A stretch of 64,000 nt of DNA from JANXXV01 sp038230275. GTDB taxonomy: Bacteria; Acidobacteriota; Terriglobia; Bryobacterales; Bryobacteraceae. How positions within the stretch are numbered: the stretch's first letter is position 1; each line of letters starts with the position of its first letter. The DNA lies in contig JBBRNO010000007.1 of assembly GCA_038230275.1 (NCBI GenBank), positions 1 to 64,000 on the forward strand, in the 5' to 3' direction. The notes beneath the pieces were generated by a model. It saw only the letters and a program-made list of their open reading frames with translations, did not search any database and was not told the DNA's origin. Both the position numbers and the translations under genes were made by a program. Below are positions 35,799 to 44,203 of this stretch, piece by piece.

Positions 35799-36632
35799 AT
35801 GGCTGACGAGGCGAACCTTCAACCGATTATCATTAAGCGCAAGAAGGCCGGGCACGCGCATCACGGCGGAGCGTGGAAGGTCGCTTATGCCGATTTCGTG
35901 ACCGCCATGATGGCGCTGTTCATTGTGTTGTGGTTGTTGAGCACCAGTGAGAGTACGCAAAAGGCCGTCGGCGGATATTTTCTGGATCCTGCCGGAAAAG
36001 GCAAACAAATTGGTAGCGGACTAGCCGGAAGCGGAGAAAGCCTTACGATCAAGAAGGAGGACCTCAGCAAACTGAAAGATAAGTTGGATCAAGCGATTCG
36101 CAACTCACCGGAGCTGGCGAAAATCAAAGAGCAGATCAAGATCACAGTGACGGGCGAGGGGATGCGAGTGGAGTTACTGGAGAATGCAGCAGGGGTATTT
36201 TTCGAGAGCGGGAATCCAAGGCCGAGCGTCAGTTGCGTGGACGTCTTGACCAAATTGGCTGAAGAGTTGGGCAAGATGCCTAATACGATTGTGGTGGAGG
36301 GGCACACCGACGCCAAGCCCATGGGATCCTCGCTTGAGTATACGAATTGGGAGCTCTCTGCCGACCGCGCCAATTCGGCACGACGAGTGCTGGATGCGCA
36401 CGGACTGCGTGCCGGCCAAATTGTCCAGGTGCGCGGGTTTGCGGCGCAGGAACCCTTTAAGAAGGAAGATCCGGAAGATCCTTCGAATCGCCGGATTACC
36501 GTGATTGTCCAATATCAACGCGCGAAAGACCACGCGGCGCCCGATGCCGACGCAAAGGGCGAGCCAAAGCCGGACGGCAAAGACGCCAGGAAGGCCGCAC
36601 CCGAGGGCGAGAAAAAGCCCGAGCACCATTAG
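35799..36632 (+). CDS. motB: Flagellar stator protein MotB
   Basis: This 277-residue protein has a short cytoplasmic start (IIIKRKKAGHAHHGGAWKVA) and a single membrane helix with the proton-channel aspartate (YADFVTAMMALFIVLWLLS). It also has the OmpA-like peptidoglycan-binding domain (FESGNPRPS, VVEGHTDAKPMG, NWELSADRANSARRVLDAHG). A charged Lys/Glu/Pro-rich tail of about 35 residues follows. It anchors the stator in the cell wall. It is cotranscribed with motA, and the ribosome-binding site is weak. Confidence 0.95.
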   Translation: MADEANLQPIIIKRKKAGHAHHGGAWKVAYADFVTAMMALFIVLWLLSTSESTQKAVGGYFLDPAGKGKQIGSGLAGSGESLTIKKEDLSKLKDKLDQAIRNSPELAKIKEQIKITVTGEGMRVELLENAAGVFFESGNPRPSVSCVDVLTKLAEELGKMPNTIVVEGHTDAKPMGSSLEYTNWELSADRANSARRVLDAHGLRAGQIVQVRGFAAQEPFKKEDPEDPSNRRITVIVQYQRAKDHAAPDADAKGEPKPDGKDARKAAPEGEKKPEHH

Positions 36633-36666
36633 GAAAGCTGCGCGCAGCTACCGGGGCGGCGAGCCG

Positions 36667-38266
36667 CTATTTCTGGAAACGCCGGAAAAAGCTTTCTTGC
36701 TTCCACGCCGGCCGGCCTGCTCCGTTCGCCGCGCGGGTGGTGAGCTCAAGGATCATTTCGTTGAAACGAGCCGCGGCGATTTTGTCCACCGGCTGGTTCA
36801 CATCGTCAGACGGAGCGTGATAGCGCTCATGAAGCCAATCCTTTTGGAGTTTATCTTCGGGCGAGCCTGGCAGATTTCCAAATTTGAAGAACAACGACGG
36901 CACACCCTGCCTGATGAAACTATATTGATCGCTACGAATAAACATGTTTCGCTCCGGTTGTGGATCCTGCTGCAGTTGGATGCCTGCCTGGGCTGCGACA
37001 GCCTTCATCTGGTCCTAGCGTAGATTCCTCCAGGCCGTAGACCACCAGATATTTCAGTGGGTAGAGCGGCAGAAACATGTCCATGTTGATGTCGGCAACT
37101 ATGCTCTTGGCTGCAACCGTTGGATGCACAGCGAAGTAACGGGAGCCTTGCAACCCTTTCTCCTCGCCGGTTACCGCCAGGAATAGGATTGAGCGTTTGA
37201 GCTTGGTCTTCGCTTGCTGTAAGTGGCGGGCGATCTCAAGTACCGAGGCAATGCCCGACGCATCGTCCATGGCGCCGTTGTAAATCTTGTCTCCATTGAT
37301 CGGTTTCCCCACGCCAATGTGGTCCAGGTGGGCACTGACCACGATGAACTCGACCTTCAGCTTCGGGTCTGCTCCAGGCAAGATGCCCGCGACATTCTGG
37401 GACTCAGCCGCGGATTTCTTCACTAACGCTCTTGACCGAATTCGCACCGCCAGCGGGAACTTCGGCAAGGGCTGTCCGGAATCGGCCGCGGCAAGTATTT
37501 CACCGATCGAATGCCCCGACCCGGCAAGGAGTTTGTCCGCCCTCAGAGCATTGAATCGCAAGCTTAGCATCGAACCTGCCGTGTCATCGTCGGACGGATC
37601 GGCAAGGCTCATGGCAGGCATGAATCGCGCCAACGCCGCACGTCCCCAGGGAACGTCCATGCTTTTCGGATTGGCAATCACCACTGTTCCCACTGCCCCA
37701 CGGGAGCGCAGATGATTCCAGCGCTCTTCGCCGGACTGATAATGCGACATCAATTCGCCAGGGATGCTCTTCGGACCGCCGCTGAGGTAGACCACGATCT
37801 TGCCCTTCACATCGAGTCCGCTGAGTTCATCGTACTTATGCTCAGGAACCGCAAAGCCGTACCCGGCGAAGACGGCCGCGCCTTCGAAAGCGGGCGCGAC
37901 GCCAGACCGCAATAGGAACGCACCATCTTCGCCCAGTTTCAATGGCTGAACCTGGCCGTCGCGAATCAAATCTACAGAAGAAGACGCCTCGTCGATTTGG
38001 GAGATATTGAACGGCACCGGCTGAATATAGCCGGAGGTGCCTGCGGGCTTAAGTCCGCTGCGTTCAAACTCACCGGCAACATATTGCGCGGCTAGTTTAT
38101 GACCGGGGCTGCCTGTGTCGCGGCCTTCCAATTTATCGCCGGCAAGATATTGAACATGGGCCCACCATCTGCGCCCTTCGGCCTCATAGTCGACTGCCGC
38201 GGCGGAAACAATGGTCAGAAACGCCAAACTGAGAATGCAGAAGTTGCGAAAGGTTCTCTGCGGCAT
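36667..38266 (-). pseudogene. M28-family peptidase gene with a frameshift
   Basis: From ATG 38266 the frame encodes a signal peptide, an apical/PA-like region (GSPGHKLAAQYVAGEFERSG, FAGYGFAVPEHKYDEL) and the M28 metal site (VVSAHLDHIG, NGAMDDASGIASVLEIARHL, LFLAVTGEEKGLQGSRYF, NMDMFLPLY). Near 37010-37022 (after ESTLG) it leaves frame, and the remaining 110 residues continue in another frame as MKAVAAQAGIQLQQDPQPER, with the last zinc ligand region in WLHERYHAPSDD, ending at 36667. One inserted or deleted base would restore a protein of about 530 residues. It may be a recent pseudogene or an assembly error. Confidence 0.8.
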
Positions 38267-38288
38267 CACGCAAGTATAGCGATTTACA

Positions 38289-40103
38289 CTACTTGAGTTT
38301 CACTTCGAGTTCCGCCCAGCGGGCGTATAATTGGTCGGCTGCCTGCTGCGCCGCCTGCAGCTTGTCGTAACTCTGTTGAAGCCGCCTTGGATCTCGCATA
38401 ATTTCGGGATCGTGCAGATCGCTCTGCAGAACCGTCAGTTCCTTGTCGGCCGCTTCAATCTGCGCTTCCATGCTTTCCCATTCGCGGTTTTCCAGGTAAG
38501 AAAGCCTCTTCTTTTGCGCTGGAACGGCGGCTGCGGGGGCAGGTTCGGGTCTGGCGGTCTTGGGCGAAAGATCGGGCACGCTTGCCGTCACCTTCGACTG
38601 CGCCTCTTCCCACTGCGAGTAGTCCGCGAAGAGGCCGGCACCGCCATTGCCGTCGAGGCCCAGCACCAAGGTAGATACGCGGTCCAACATATACCGGTCG
38701 TGAGTGACGAGCACCAACGCGCCAGGAAAATCGGAAAGATTTTCCTCCAGTACCTCGAGAGTTGAAATGTCCAGATCGTTGGTTGGTTCGTCCAGGAACA
38801 ACAGATCGGCGGGCTGCAACATCAAGCGCGCTATAAGTACGCGAGCCCTCTCTCCGCCGGAGAGACGGCCAACCGCAACATCAAGCTGTTCATTACGGAA
38901 TAGAAAACGCTTTGCCCACCCGGCCACGTGGATTGTGCGGTCCTTATAGATGACCGAATCGCCGTAGGGGCTGAGCGCTGTGCGTAGCGGCTCTTCCAGA
39001 TTCAACTGTTCCCGATTCTGATCGAAATACACCACACGCAATCCGTCGGCACGTTGCACCGTACCGCCATCGGGCGAGAGTTCGCCACCCAGCACTTTTA
39101 ACAACGTGGTTTTTCCGCTGCCATTCGCACCCACCAGACCGAGCCGAATTCCGGGCGAAAGGGTGCAGTTCAATCCCTCAAAGAGAATGCGGCCGCCCAT
39201 GCTCTTGGACAGGTTCTCGGCCACCAGCAGCCGCTTGGTCTTTCGATCGCTCGCGGTGAATTCAACTTGCGTGGTGCCTTTCGCCATACGCTCGTTCAGC
39301 TCAGCCAAATCGCCGATGTGCCGTCCGGCATCGCCAATACGCGCCTTCGACTTGCGCGTTCTCGCTTTGGCTCCGCGGCGCAACCACTCAATCTCGCGCT
39401 TCACAATATTCGAAAGCGCTTCCTGCTGCTTCGATTGAGCGGCGAGGAAGTCTTCGCGGCGAATGAGAAATTCGCTGTAGCTGCCTTTCACACGGAACAA
39501 GCCATCGGGATAGGTGCGGTTGATCTCCACCATGTCGCTGACCACGTTTTCCAGAAAGTATCGATCGTGGCTGACAATGACGCTGGCGAACGGCGCGGAC
39601 CTGAGAAATTTCTCAAGCCAGAGAATGCCCTGTAGGTCGAGATGGTTTGTCGGTTCGTCCAGCAGCACCAGATCCGGACTGGCGATGACGGCCTGGGCAA
39701 TGGCGAGGCGCTTGCGCCAACCACCGGACAGCGACAAGGCCCGAACGCTGGGATCGCTGAAGCCAAAACGGCTCAGAGTAATTTCGACAAGCGATTCCCG
39801 CTCATAGTCTTCGAGATGTTTGCCGTCCAGTACAGCATCCAGCACAGCCGCGACGGTGATATCCGAGTCGAACACGGGGTCCTGCGGAACGTATCCGGTG
39901 GTCACCAGCTTGCGCAGCGACACGCTGCCTGAGTCCGGAGTTTGCACGCCGGCCAGAATCTGGATAAGCGTGGACTTGCCGGCGCCGTTGGGTCCGATGA
40001 GGCCGATGCGCTCCCCTTCCGAGATAGTCAGTGATATATTTTCAAATAGCGGACGAGCGCCGAAGGTTTTGCTGATGGACTGGCAACTGATGAGCAGGGA
40101 CAT
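38289..40103 (-). CDS. uup: ABC-F ATPase, Uup type
   Basis: This protein of about 604 residues has two ABC domains: Walker A GPNGAGKST with LSGGWRKRLAIAQA, and GANGSGKTT with LSGGERARVLIARLML. It also carries DEPTNHLDLQG/DEPTNDLDIST Walker B motifs, the ABC-F linker, and a C-terminal coiled coil (ENREWESMEAQIEAADKEL, LQQSYDKLQAAQQAADQL) typical of Uup. ABC-F proteins act on ribosomes; Uup is linked to ribosome function and transposon precise excision. ATG 40103 (MSLLISCQSISKTFG) is chosen, 42 nt inside the open frame, because the family starts there. Confidence 0.93.
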   Translation of the reverse strand: MSLLISCQSISKTFGARPLFENISLTISEGERIGLIGPNGAGKSTLIQILAGVQTPDSGSVSLRKLVTTGYVPQDPVFDSDITVAAVLDAVLDGKHLEDYERESLVEITLSRFGFSDPSVRALSLSGGWRKRLAIAQAVIASPDLVLLDEPTNHLDLQGILWLEKFLRSAPFASVIVSHDRYFLENVVSDMVEINRTYPDGLFRVKGSYSEFLIRREDFLAAQSKQQEALSNIVKREIEWLRRGAKARTRKSKARIGDAGRHIGDLAELNERMAKGTTQVEFTASDRKTKRLLVAENLSKSMGGRILFEGLNCTLSPGIRLGLVGANGSGKTTLLKVLGGELSPDGGTVQRADGLRVVYFDQNREQLNLEEPLRTALSPYGDSVIYKDRTIHVAGWAKRFLFRNEQLDVAVGRLSGGERARVLIARLMLQPADLLFLDEPTNDLDISTLEVLEENLSDFPGALVLVTHDRYMLDRVSTLVLGLDGNGGAGLFADYSQWEEAQSKVTASVPDLSPKTARPEPAPAAAVPAQKKRLSYLENREWESMEAQIEAADKELTVLQSDLHDPEIMRDPRRLQQSYDKLQAAQQAADQLYARWAELEVKLK

Positions 40104-40237
40104 TGCGGGAAGGGTCTTAAGAGAGCTGAACTTCCAGTTTAGCACCCGTCGAGGCCTTCACCCGATGCCGGGCATATGGTATTCTTCCTATGCGTCTTAG
40201 GACGCTTGACTAGTAATATCGGAAAAGGAATTAGAGA

Positions 40238-40441
40238 ATGAAAGAAACAGGTACAGTGAAGTGGTTTAACGCTGCGAAGGGATTTGGATTTATCCAGCGT
40301 GAGAACGGAGAAGATGTGTTTGTGCATTTCAGTGCTATTGAGGCTTCTGGCTATCGCTCACTCGATGAAGGCGCCAGGGTTCAGTTCACAGTGAAGAGCG
40401 GGCCAAAGGGATTGCAGGCCGAGGACGTGGCTATCGTTTAA
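40238..40441 (+). CDS. Cold-shock protein (CspA family)
   Basis: A 67-residue CspA-type protein with GTVKWFNAAKGFGFI (RNP1) and DVFVHFSAI (RNP2), the full length of the family. It is an RNA chaperone. A hairpin (40451-40469) separates it from the RRM gene downstream; the two RNA-binding proteins may be expressed together or separately. Confidence 0.96.
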   Translation: MKETGTVKWFNAAKGFGFIQRENGEDVFVHFSAIEASGYRSLDEGARVQFTVKSGPKGLQAEDVAIV

Positions 40442-40450
40442 CCCTAGTGG

Positions 40451-40476
40451 AGCCGGCTTGGCGCCGGCTTCCTTAC
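40451..40476 (+). terminator. Hairpin between cold-shock and RRM genes
   Basis: AGCCGGC (40451-40457) pairs with GCCGGCT (40463-40469) around a TTGGC loop, followed by TCCTT. The T-rich tail is short, so it could be a weak terminator or a stability element for the csp mRNA. Confidence 0.4.
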
Positions 40477-40508
40477 AGTTAACTCAAGAGTTTCACGAAG
40501 GACATCAC

Positions 40509-40919
40509 TTGAAAAACATATTTGTGGGAAGCCTTAGTTTCAATGCCACGGAAGACGACCTGAGACAGCTGTTCGGGCAGCATGGGACCGTGGAGCGCGC
40601 GAGTATTCTTATGGACCGCGAAACGGGCCGTTCGCGCGGTTTTGGGTTTGTGGAAATGTCAAACGACAGTGAGGCGGATGCTGCGATCGCCGCACTCAAC
40701 GGAGCCAACCACCTGGGTCGCACGATCAACGTGAACGAGGCGCGCCCGAAAGGCGAAGGCGGCGGCGGTCCACGCGGTGGCGGCGGATACGGCGGTGGTG
40801 GTGGTGGTGGCGGCCGGCCGAGTGGCGGCGGTGGCGGTGGCGGTGGTGGTGGACGCCGGGGCGGCCAGCAGGACGATTATCGCGGCCAGGCACGCCAACC
40901 TCGCGAACCCCGCTGGTAG
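40509..40919 (+). CDS. Glycine-rich RRM RNA-binding protein
   Basis: This protein of about 136 residues has one RRM (RNP2 IFVGSLSF, RNP1 RGFGFVEM at about residue 45) followed by a tail of about 55 residues, mostly glycine and arginine/serine (GGGGYGGGG, GRPSGGGG, GGRRGG). This resembles the cold-inducible RNA-binding proteins of cyanobacteria and plants. Starting at TTG 40509, seven bases after a GAAGGAC ribosome-binding site, gives a proper RRM N-terminus; an in-frame TTG at 40458 lacks one. Confidence 0.9.
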   Translation: MKNIFVGSLSFNATEDDLRQLFGQHGTVERASILMDRETGRSRGFGFVEMSNDSEADAAIAALNGANHLGRTINVNEARPKGEGGGGPRGGGGYGGGGGGGGRPSGGGGGGGGGGRRGGQQDDYRGQARQPREPRW

Positions 40920-41499
40920 GCACTGTCCGCTATTTCCTTGCACACGCAAAACTAGAGAGTCCGCAACCCCCAAAAATGCGGCACCGGGCGACCGCTGGGC
41001 GGTTGAACGGTGCCGCCCTGTCCAACTACACCGCCCATCGATACTCTCTCATTAAATACGACGCCGATTTTCGGCCGTACCGCTTCACCCCGGAATGCCC
41101 GGTGCACTCGATCAACCGGTGGTCCTGCCGAGTCCGAGACCACAGCAATAGCAGTGGCGGCCTATCTGTGCGAAAACCCTCAACAACTCAAGTTTGATAC
41201 TATCGCCAGTCCTTAAGGAAATTCGACCCGATCTACGCCTGACTGGTGGCGAACTGCCGCCTCGATTTCATCGCGGAGATCTGGGGATGCCCATCACGCG
41301 CGAGCCGAACCACTCCCTTCTCCCTTGAATTATGTGCTTTCAGGGAGCGTTCCGTATAAAGTCACCAACAGCAACTGTTTCTATTCGCTTGCCGAACGTC
41401 CGCAAGTTCACCCGAGATCAACTGGTGTCTCTACCACAAGGTGGGTTGCCGCAAGGCGACGCAAGCTGGGAGCAACTAGGTATTTTCGTCATCCGATCT
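40920..41499. other. Intergenic region
   Basis: These 580 bases contain no gene I can support. Overlapping frames of 60-117 codons on the plus strand have no family similarity or ribosome-binding site. The right end leads into a decayed coding region. Confidence 0.45.
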
Positions 41500-42076
41500 A
41501 CCCGGCGTCATTTACCTTCCGGCGGCAAGCGCGGTGGTGGCACCGCCAGCGGAAACGCGGTTGAACGCCTGGTTCGGAATGGGGGCAAAGGCTGGTACGC
41601 AGTTCTTTGTGGTGGGAATCGAGACGGTTGGCGGGTGGGTTTTCGCCCTGGACGAACCCGGGAAAGGGATGGTCGTCACCAGTAGCGTGAATCGACTGGG
41701 TCCCGGCGTCGGCGCAGGACTCGGAGTGTGCTTCATCTATATCACCGGAGTAAGCATGCCGCAGCGGTTGAACGGTTGCCAGCAACGGGACTGGGATTTC
41801 AATCTCTCGCTCGGCAAAAACTGGGTAATCTCGCGCAAACCGGCGCCAAGCTGAAGAAGCTCAAACCGTTGATCGATTTTGTGGCGAAGACCGGCGCGCG
41901 GTCCCGAAAGCGCTAAAGGCGCCGCGTTGAAGACCGAACCCGACAGATGGATCGACCTCGACATTCCGTTCATCAGCGGTGGCGCCGAAGTTTCGATATT
42001 TTACCGTCTTTCTAATTTCAACGCGGTCTACGACGACTCATCGGCGGCCGTGCAAACGTCAAACCTTGACGTTTGA
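41500..42076 (+). pseudogene. Decayed gene of unknown function
   Basis: A coherent protein sequence is spread over two frames. Frame 2 reads NAWFGMGAKAGTQFFVVG, VGGWVFALDEPGKGM and RLGPGVGAGLGVCFIYITG up to about 41822. Near ACTGGGTAAT the sense shifts by one base to NLAQTGAKLKKLKPLIDFVA (frame 1). Near 41900-41930 it returns to frame 2 as LKTEPDRWIDLDIPFISGGA and SIFYRLSNFNAVYDD, ending at TGA 42074-42076. At least two indels in or near G-runs are needed. I do not recognise the family. The true 5' end is not visible. Confidence 0.55.
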
Positions 42077-42087
42077 TAATGCTTATC
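42075..42087 (+). promoter_or_regulatory. Candidate Fur/PerR operator
   Basis: GATAA-TGC-TTATC is a perfect inverted repeat with five-base arms, resembling half of the Fur/PerR box consensus, located 18 nt upstream of the Fur-family gene start. This placement suggests autoregulation and possibly control of the adjoining peroxide-defence genes. Confidence 0.55.
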
Positions 42088-42104
42088 GTGTAATAGTTAC
42101 TGTG

Positions 42105-42527
42105 ATGCAGTTCGATGCAGAGCAATTTCGCGGGCTGTGCGCCGAACACGGGCTGGCGGTTACGCACCAGCGCCAGGCGATCTATCAGGCGTTGCTATCG
42201 TTGCACGATCATCCCAGTGCGGAAGGGGTTTACGGAAAAGTGCGGAAGCGCATCCCTTCCATATCGCTGGCGACCGTTTATAAGAACATCAAAACGTTCG
42301 TGGATAGTGGGTTGCTGCGCGAGATGAGCCTGCATCACGGCTCGGCGCGGCTGGAAACCAATCTGGACCCGCATCATCACCTTGTCTGCGTGCAATGCAA
42401 GGCGATTGTGGATCTGGAAAACGCCGATCTGGAACCGGTGCGGTTGAAGAAGAAACTGCCGCGAGGGTTTTCCGTGCAGCGCTGTTCCGTGGAAGTGATC
42501 GGCCTGTGTGCGCGCTGTTCCCCATAA
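42105..42527 (+). CDS. Fur-family regulator, PerR-like
   Basis: This 140-residue Fur-family repressor has an N-terminal winged helix (AVTHQRQAIYQALL, ISLATVYKNIKTFVDSGLL). Its metal-binding C-terminus includes LDPHHHLVCVQC and a final CARC, a double CxxC structural zinc site. The position directly ahead of ahpC and an AhpD-like gene points to a peroxide sensor (PerR) instead of an iron sensor, though residues alone do not decide. ATG 42105 is chosen; the open frame further upstream is not conserved. Confidence 0.9.
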   Translation: MQFDAEQFRGLCAEHGLAVTHQRQAIYQALLSLHDHPSAEGVYGKVRKRIPSISLATVYKNIKTFVDSGLLREMSLHHGSARLETNLDPHHHLVCVQCKAIVDLENADLEPVRLKKKLPRGFSVQRCSVEVIGLCARCSP

Positions 42528-42550
42528 AGTTCCATCCAAGGAGAGTAAAC

Positions 42551-43090
42551 ATGTTAGGTGTTGGAGAGAAGTTCCCCGCGTTTTCGATGAAGGCAACCGT
42601 CAGCACGGACCTGAAGACGGCGTTTGCGGACACAACCGAAGAAAGCTATCCCGGCCAGTGGAAAGTGTATTTCTTCTGGCCCAAAGATTTTACGTTTGTG
42701 TGCCCCACCGAGATTGCGGCCTTCGGGAAGTTGAACGGTGAATTCAAAGATCGGGACGCGCAGGTGCTGGGCGGCAGTACGGATTCCGAGTTCGTCCATC
42801 TGGCATGGCGCCAGCATCACGATGATCTGAAATCGCTGCCGTTCCCCATGCTGGCGGATGTGAAGCGGGAACTATGCGGTGAACTAGGCATTTTGGATCC
42901 GAAGGAAGGCGTGGCCCAGCGCGCTACGTTTATCGTGGACCCGTGGAACGTGATCCGGTTTGTTTCGGTGAACGATCTTTCGGTCGGACGGAATCCGCAG
43001 GAAGTGCTGCGCGTTCTGGATGCCCTACAAACCGACGAACTGTGCCCCTGCAACTGGAAGCAGGGCGAAGAGACCTTGGTTGTAGCTTAA
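42551..43090 (+). CDS. ahpC: AhpC-type peroxiredoxin
   Basis: This 179-residue 2-Cys peroxiredoxin has the peroxidatic C51 in FTFVCPTE and the resolving cysteine region ELCPCNWKQGE near the C-terminus. It reduces hydrogen peroxide and organic hydroperoxides, probably using the AhpD-like partner encoded 56 nt downstream in place of AhpF. A strong AAGGAGAG ribosome-binding site precedes the ATG. It starts 23 nt after the Fur-family gene. Confidence 0.95.
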   Translation: MLGVGEKFPAFSMKATVSTDLKTAFADTTEESYPGQWKVYFFWPKDFTFVCPTEIAAFGKLNGEFKDRDAQVLGGSTDSEFVHLAWRQHHDDLKSLPFPMLADVKRELCGELGILDPKEGVAQRATFIVDPWNVIRFVSVNDLSVGRNPQEVLRVLDALQTDELCPCNWKQGEETLVVA

Positions 43091-43102
43091 GTTTTCCCAT
43101 CC

Positions 43103-43123
43103 GGGCCGGTTTCCTTCCGGCCC
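43103..43123 (+). promoter_or_regulatory. Hairpin between ahpC and the AhpD-like gene
   Basis: GGGCCGG (43103-43109) pairs perfectly with CCGGCCC (43117-43123) around a TTTCCTT loop, 12 nt after the ahpC stop, with no T-run. It may protect the ahpC mRNA or set different levels of the two genes. Confidence 0.4.
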
Positions 43124-43146
43124 ATTTCCCCGTTCGTTATTCCAAT

Positions 43147-43677
43147 GTGACACTTGAAACTCTGCTTGAATCTACGCCGCCGTACGCCAAAGATCTGAAG
43201 CTGAATCTTTCCAGCTTGATGCGGCAAACCGAACTCAGCGAACAACAGATCTGGGGAACGGCCGTCGCCTGCGCGTTGGCTGCGCGCAATACGAAACTTT
43301 ATGAAACACTCTCAGCCGAGGCGATGACGCATCTTTCTCCGCAGGCGATGGAAGCTGCAAAAACCGCTGCTGCCCTAATGGGGATGAATAATATTTATTA
43401 TCGATTTCTCCATTTGACGTCTAACAAGAAGTACGCGACTATTCCAGCGCGGCTACGGATGAACGGCATCCGGACACACGGCGTGGAGCACAATGACTTC
43501 GAGTTGTGGTGCACCGCGGTATCTGCCCTGAATGGATGCAGCGCTTGCGTCGAATCGCACCAACAAGGCTTGGTGGATCGTGGTGTGGGTGAAGAAGCTA
43601 TTCTTGCGGTGGTCCGGATTGCCGCCGTTGTTCACGGCCTGGCTGGAGTTTTCGACGCGGAGGCTACTGCCTCCTAA
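43147..43677 (+). CDS. ahpD: AhpD-like alkylhydroperoxidase (carboxymuconolactone decarboxylase fold)
   Basis: This protein of about 176 residues carries the AhpD active-site motif GCSACVESH (CxxC with a following histidine) in an all-helical CMD fold, plus ELWCTAVSALNG. AhpD supplies reducing power to AhpC, so the pair forms an alkyl hydroperoxide reductase. GTG 43147 is used as start; the open frame continues upstream through ahpC but is not conserved. The ribosome-binding site is weak, consistent with coupling to ahpC. Confidence 0.88.
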   Translation: MTLETLLESTPPYAKDLKLNLSSLMRQTELSEQQIWGTAVACALAARNTKLYETLSAEAMTHLSPQAMEAAKTAAALMGMNNIYYRFLHLTSNKKYATIPARLRMNGIRTHGVEHNDFELWCTAVSALNGCSACVESHQQGLVDRGVGEEAILAVVRIAAVVHGLAGVFDAEATAS

Positions 43678-43690
43678 AAAGGAGATCGCG

Positions 43691-44200
43691 GTGAGTACAG
43701 AGAACGGCAATAGCCATCAAGATGTCGTCAAAAAGCTTGGCGAATTGATTAAAGCTACCAAGGTTGGAATGCTGACCACGGTGGCCGATGAACAGGGCAC
43801 GCTGCGCAGCCGGCCGATGGCGACCCAGCAGGTGGAGTTCGACGGCGATCTATGGTTTCTGACCAGCATCGATTCCGCCAAAGCGAATGAGATCGAGAAG
43901 GATCATCGCGTGAATATCAGCTACGCGGATTCGAGTGACAATCGTTACATCTCAGTTTCCGGCACGGCGCGTGTGTTTCGCGACCAGAAGAAGATCAAAT
44001 CCTTGTGGAGCGCCTGGTACAAGGCCTGGTTTCCTAAAGGAATCGACGATCCGTCTATTGCGGTGCTTCGGGTGCAAGTGGATAGCGCCGAATACTGGGA
44101 TGGACCTTCCAGTAGCATCGTGCAACTTGCGGGATTCGTCAAGGCGCTGGCTACGGGCGAACAGTACAAGGGCGGCGAGCACGAAAAAGTCTCGCTCTGA
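43691..44200 (+). CDS. Pyridoxamine 5'-phosphate oxidase-like (general stress) protein
   Basis: This 169-residue FMN-binding split-barrel protein is like general stress protein 26: GMLTTVADEQGTLRSRPMA, DLWFLTSIDSAKANEIEKD, VNISYADSSDNRYISVSG and AWFPKGIDDPSI. The start is GTG 43691 behind AAAGGAGA. It lies 13 nt after the AhpD-like gene and probably belongs to the same stress operon. Its substrate, possibly a flavin or F420-type cofactor, is unknown. Confidence 0.88.
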   Translation: MSTENGNSHQDVVKKLGELIKATKVGMLTTVADEQGTLRSRPMATQQVEFDGDLWFLTSIDSAKANEIEKDHRVNISYADSSDNRYISVSGTARVFRDQKKIKSLWSAWYKAWFPKGIDDPSIAVLRVQVDSAEYWDGPSSSIVQLAGFVKALATGEQYKGGEHEKVSL

Positions 44201-44203
44201 GTA

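Noticed and set aside
40777..40919. Glycine-rich repeat region as a CRISPR or tandem-repeat array
   Set aside because: The GGC/GGT repeats are explained by the glycine tail of the RRM protein; there are no spacers.
41332..41685. 117-codon plus-strand frame
   Set aside because: No domain, no ribosome-binding site, and the overlapping frame 2 carries the better protein sequence from about 41500.
43103..43123. Hairpin after ahpC as a full terminator
   Set aside because: There is no T-run, and the AhpD-like gene follows closely, so it was kept only as a possible regulatory element.
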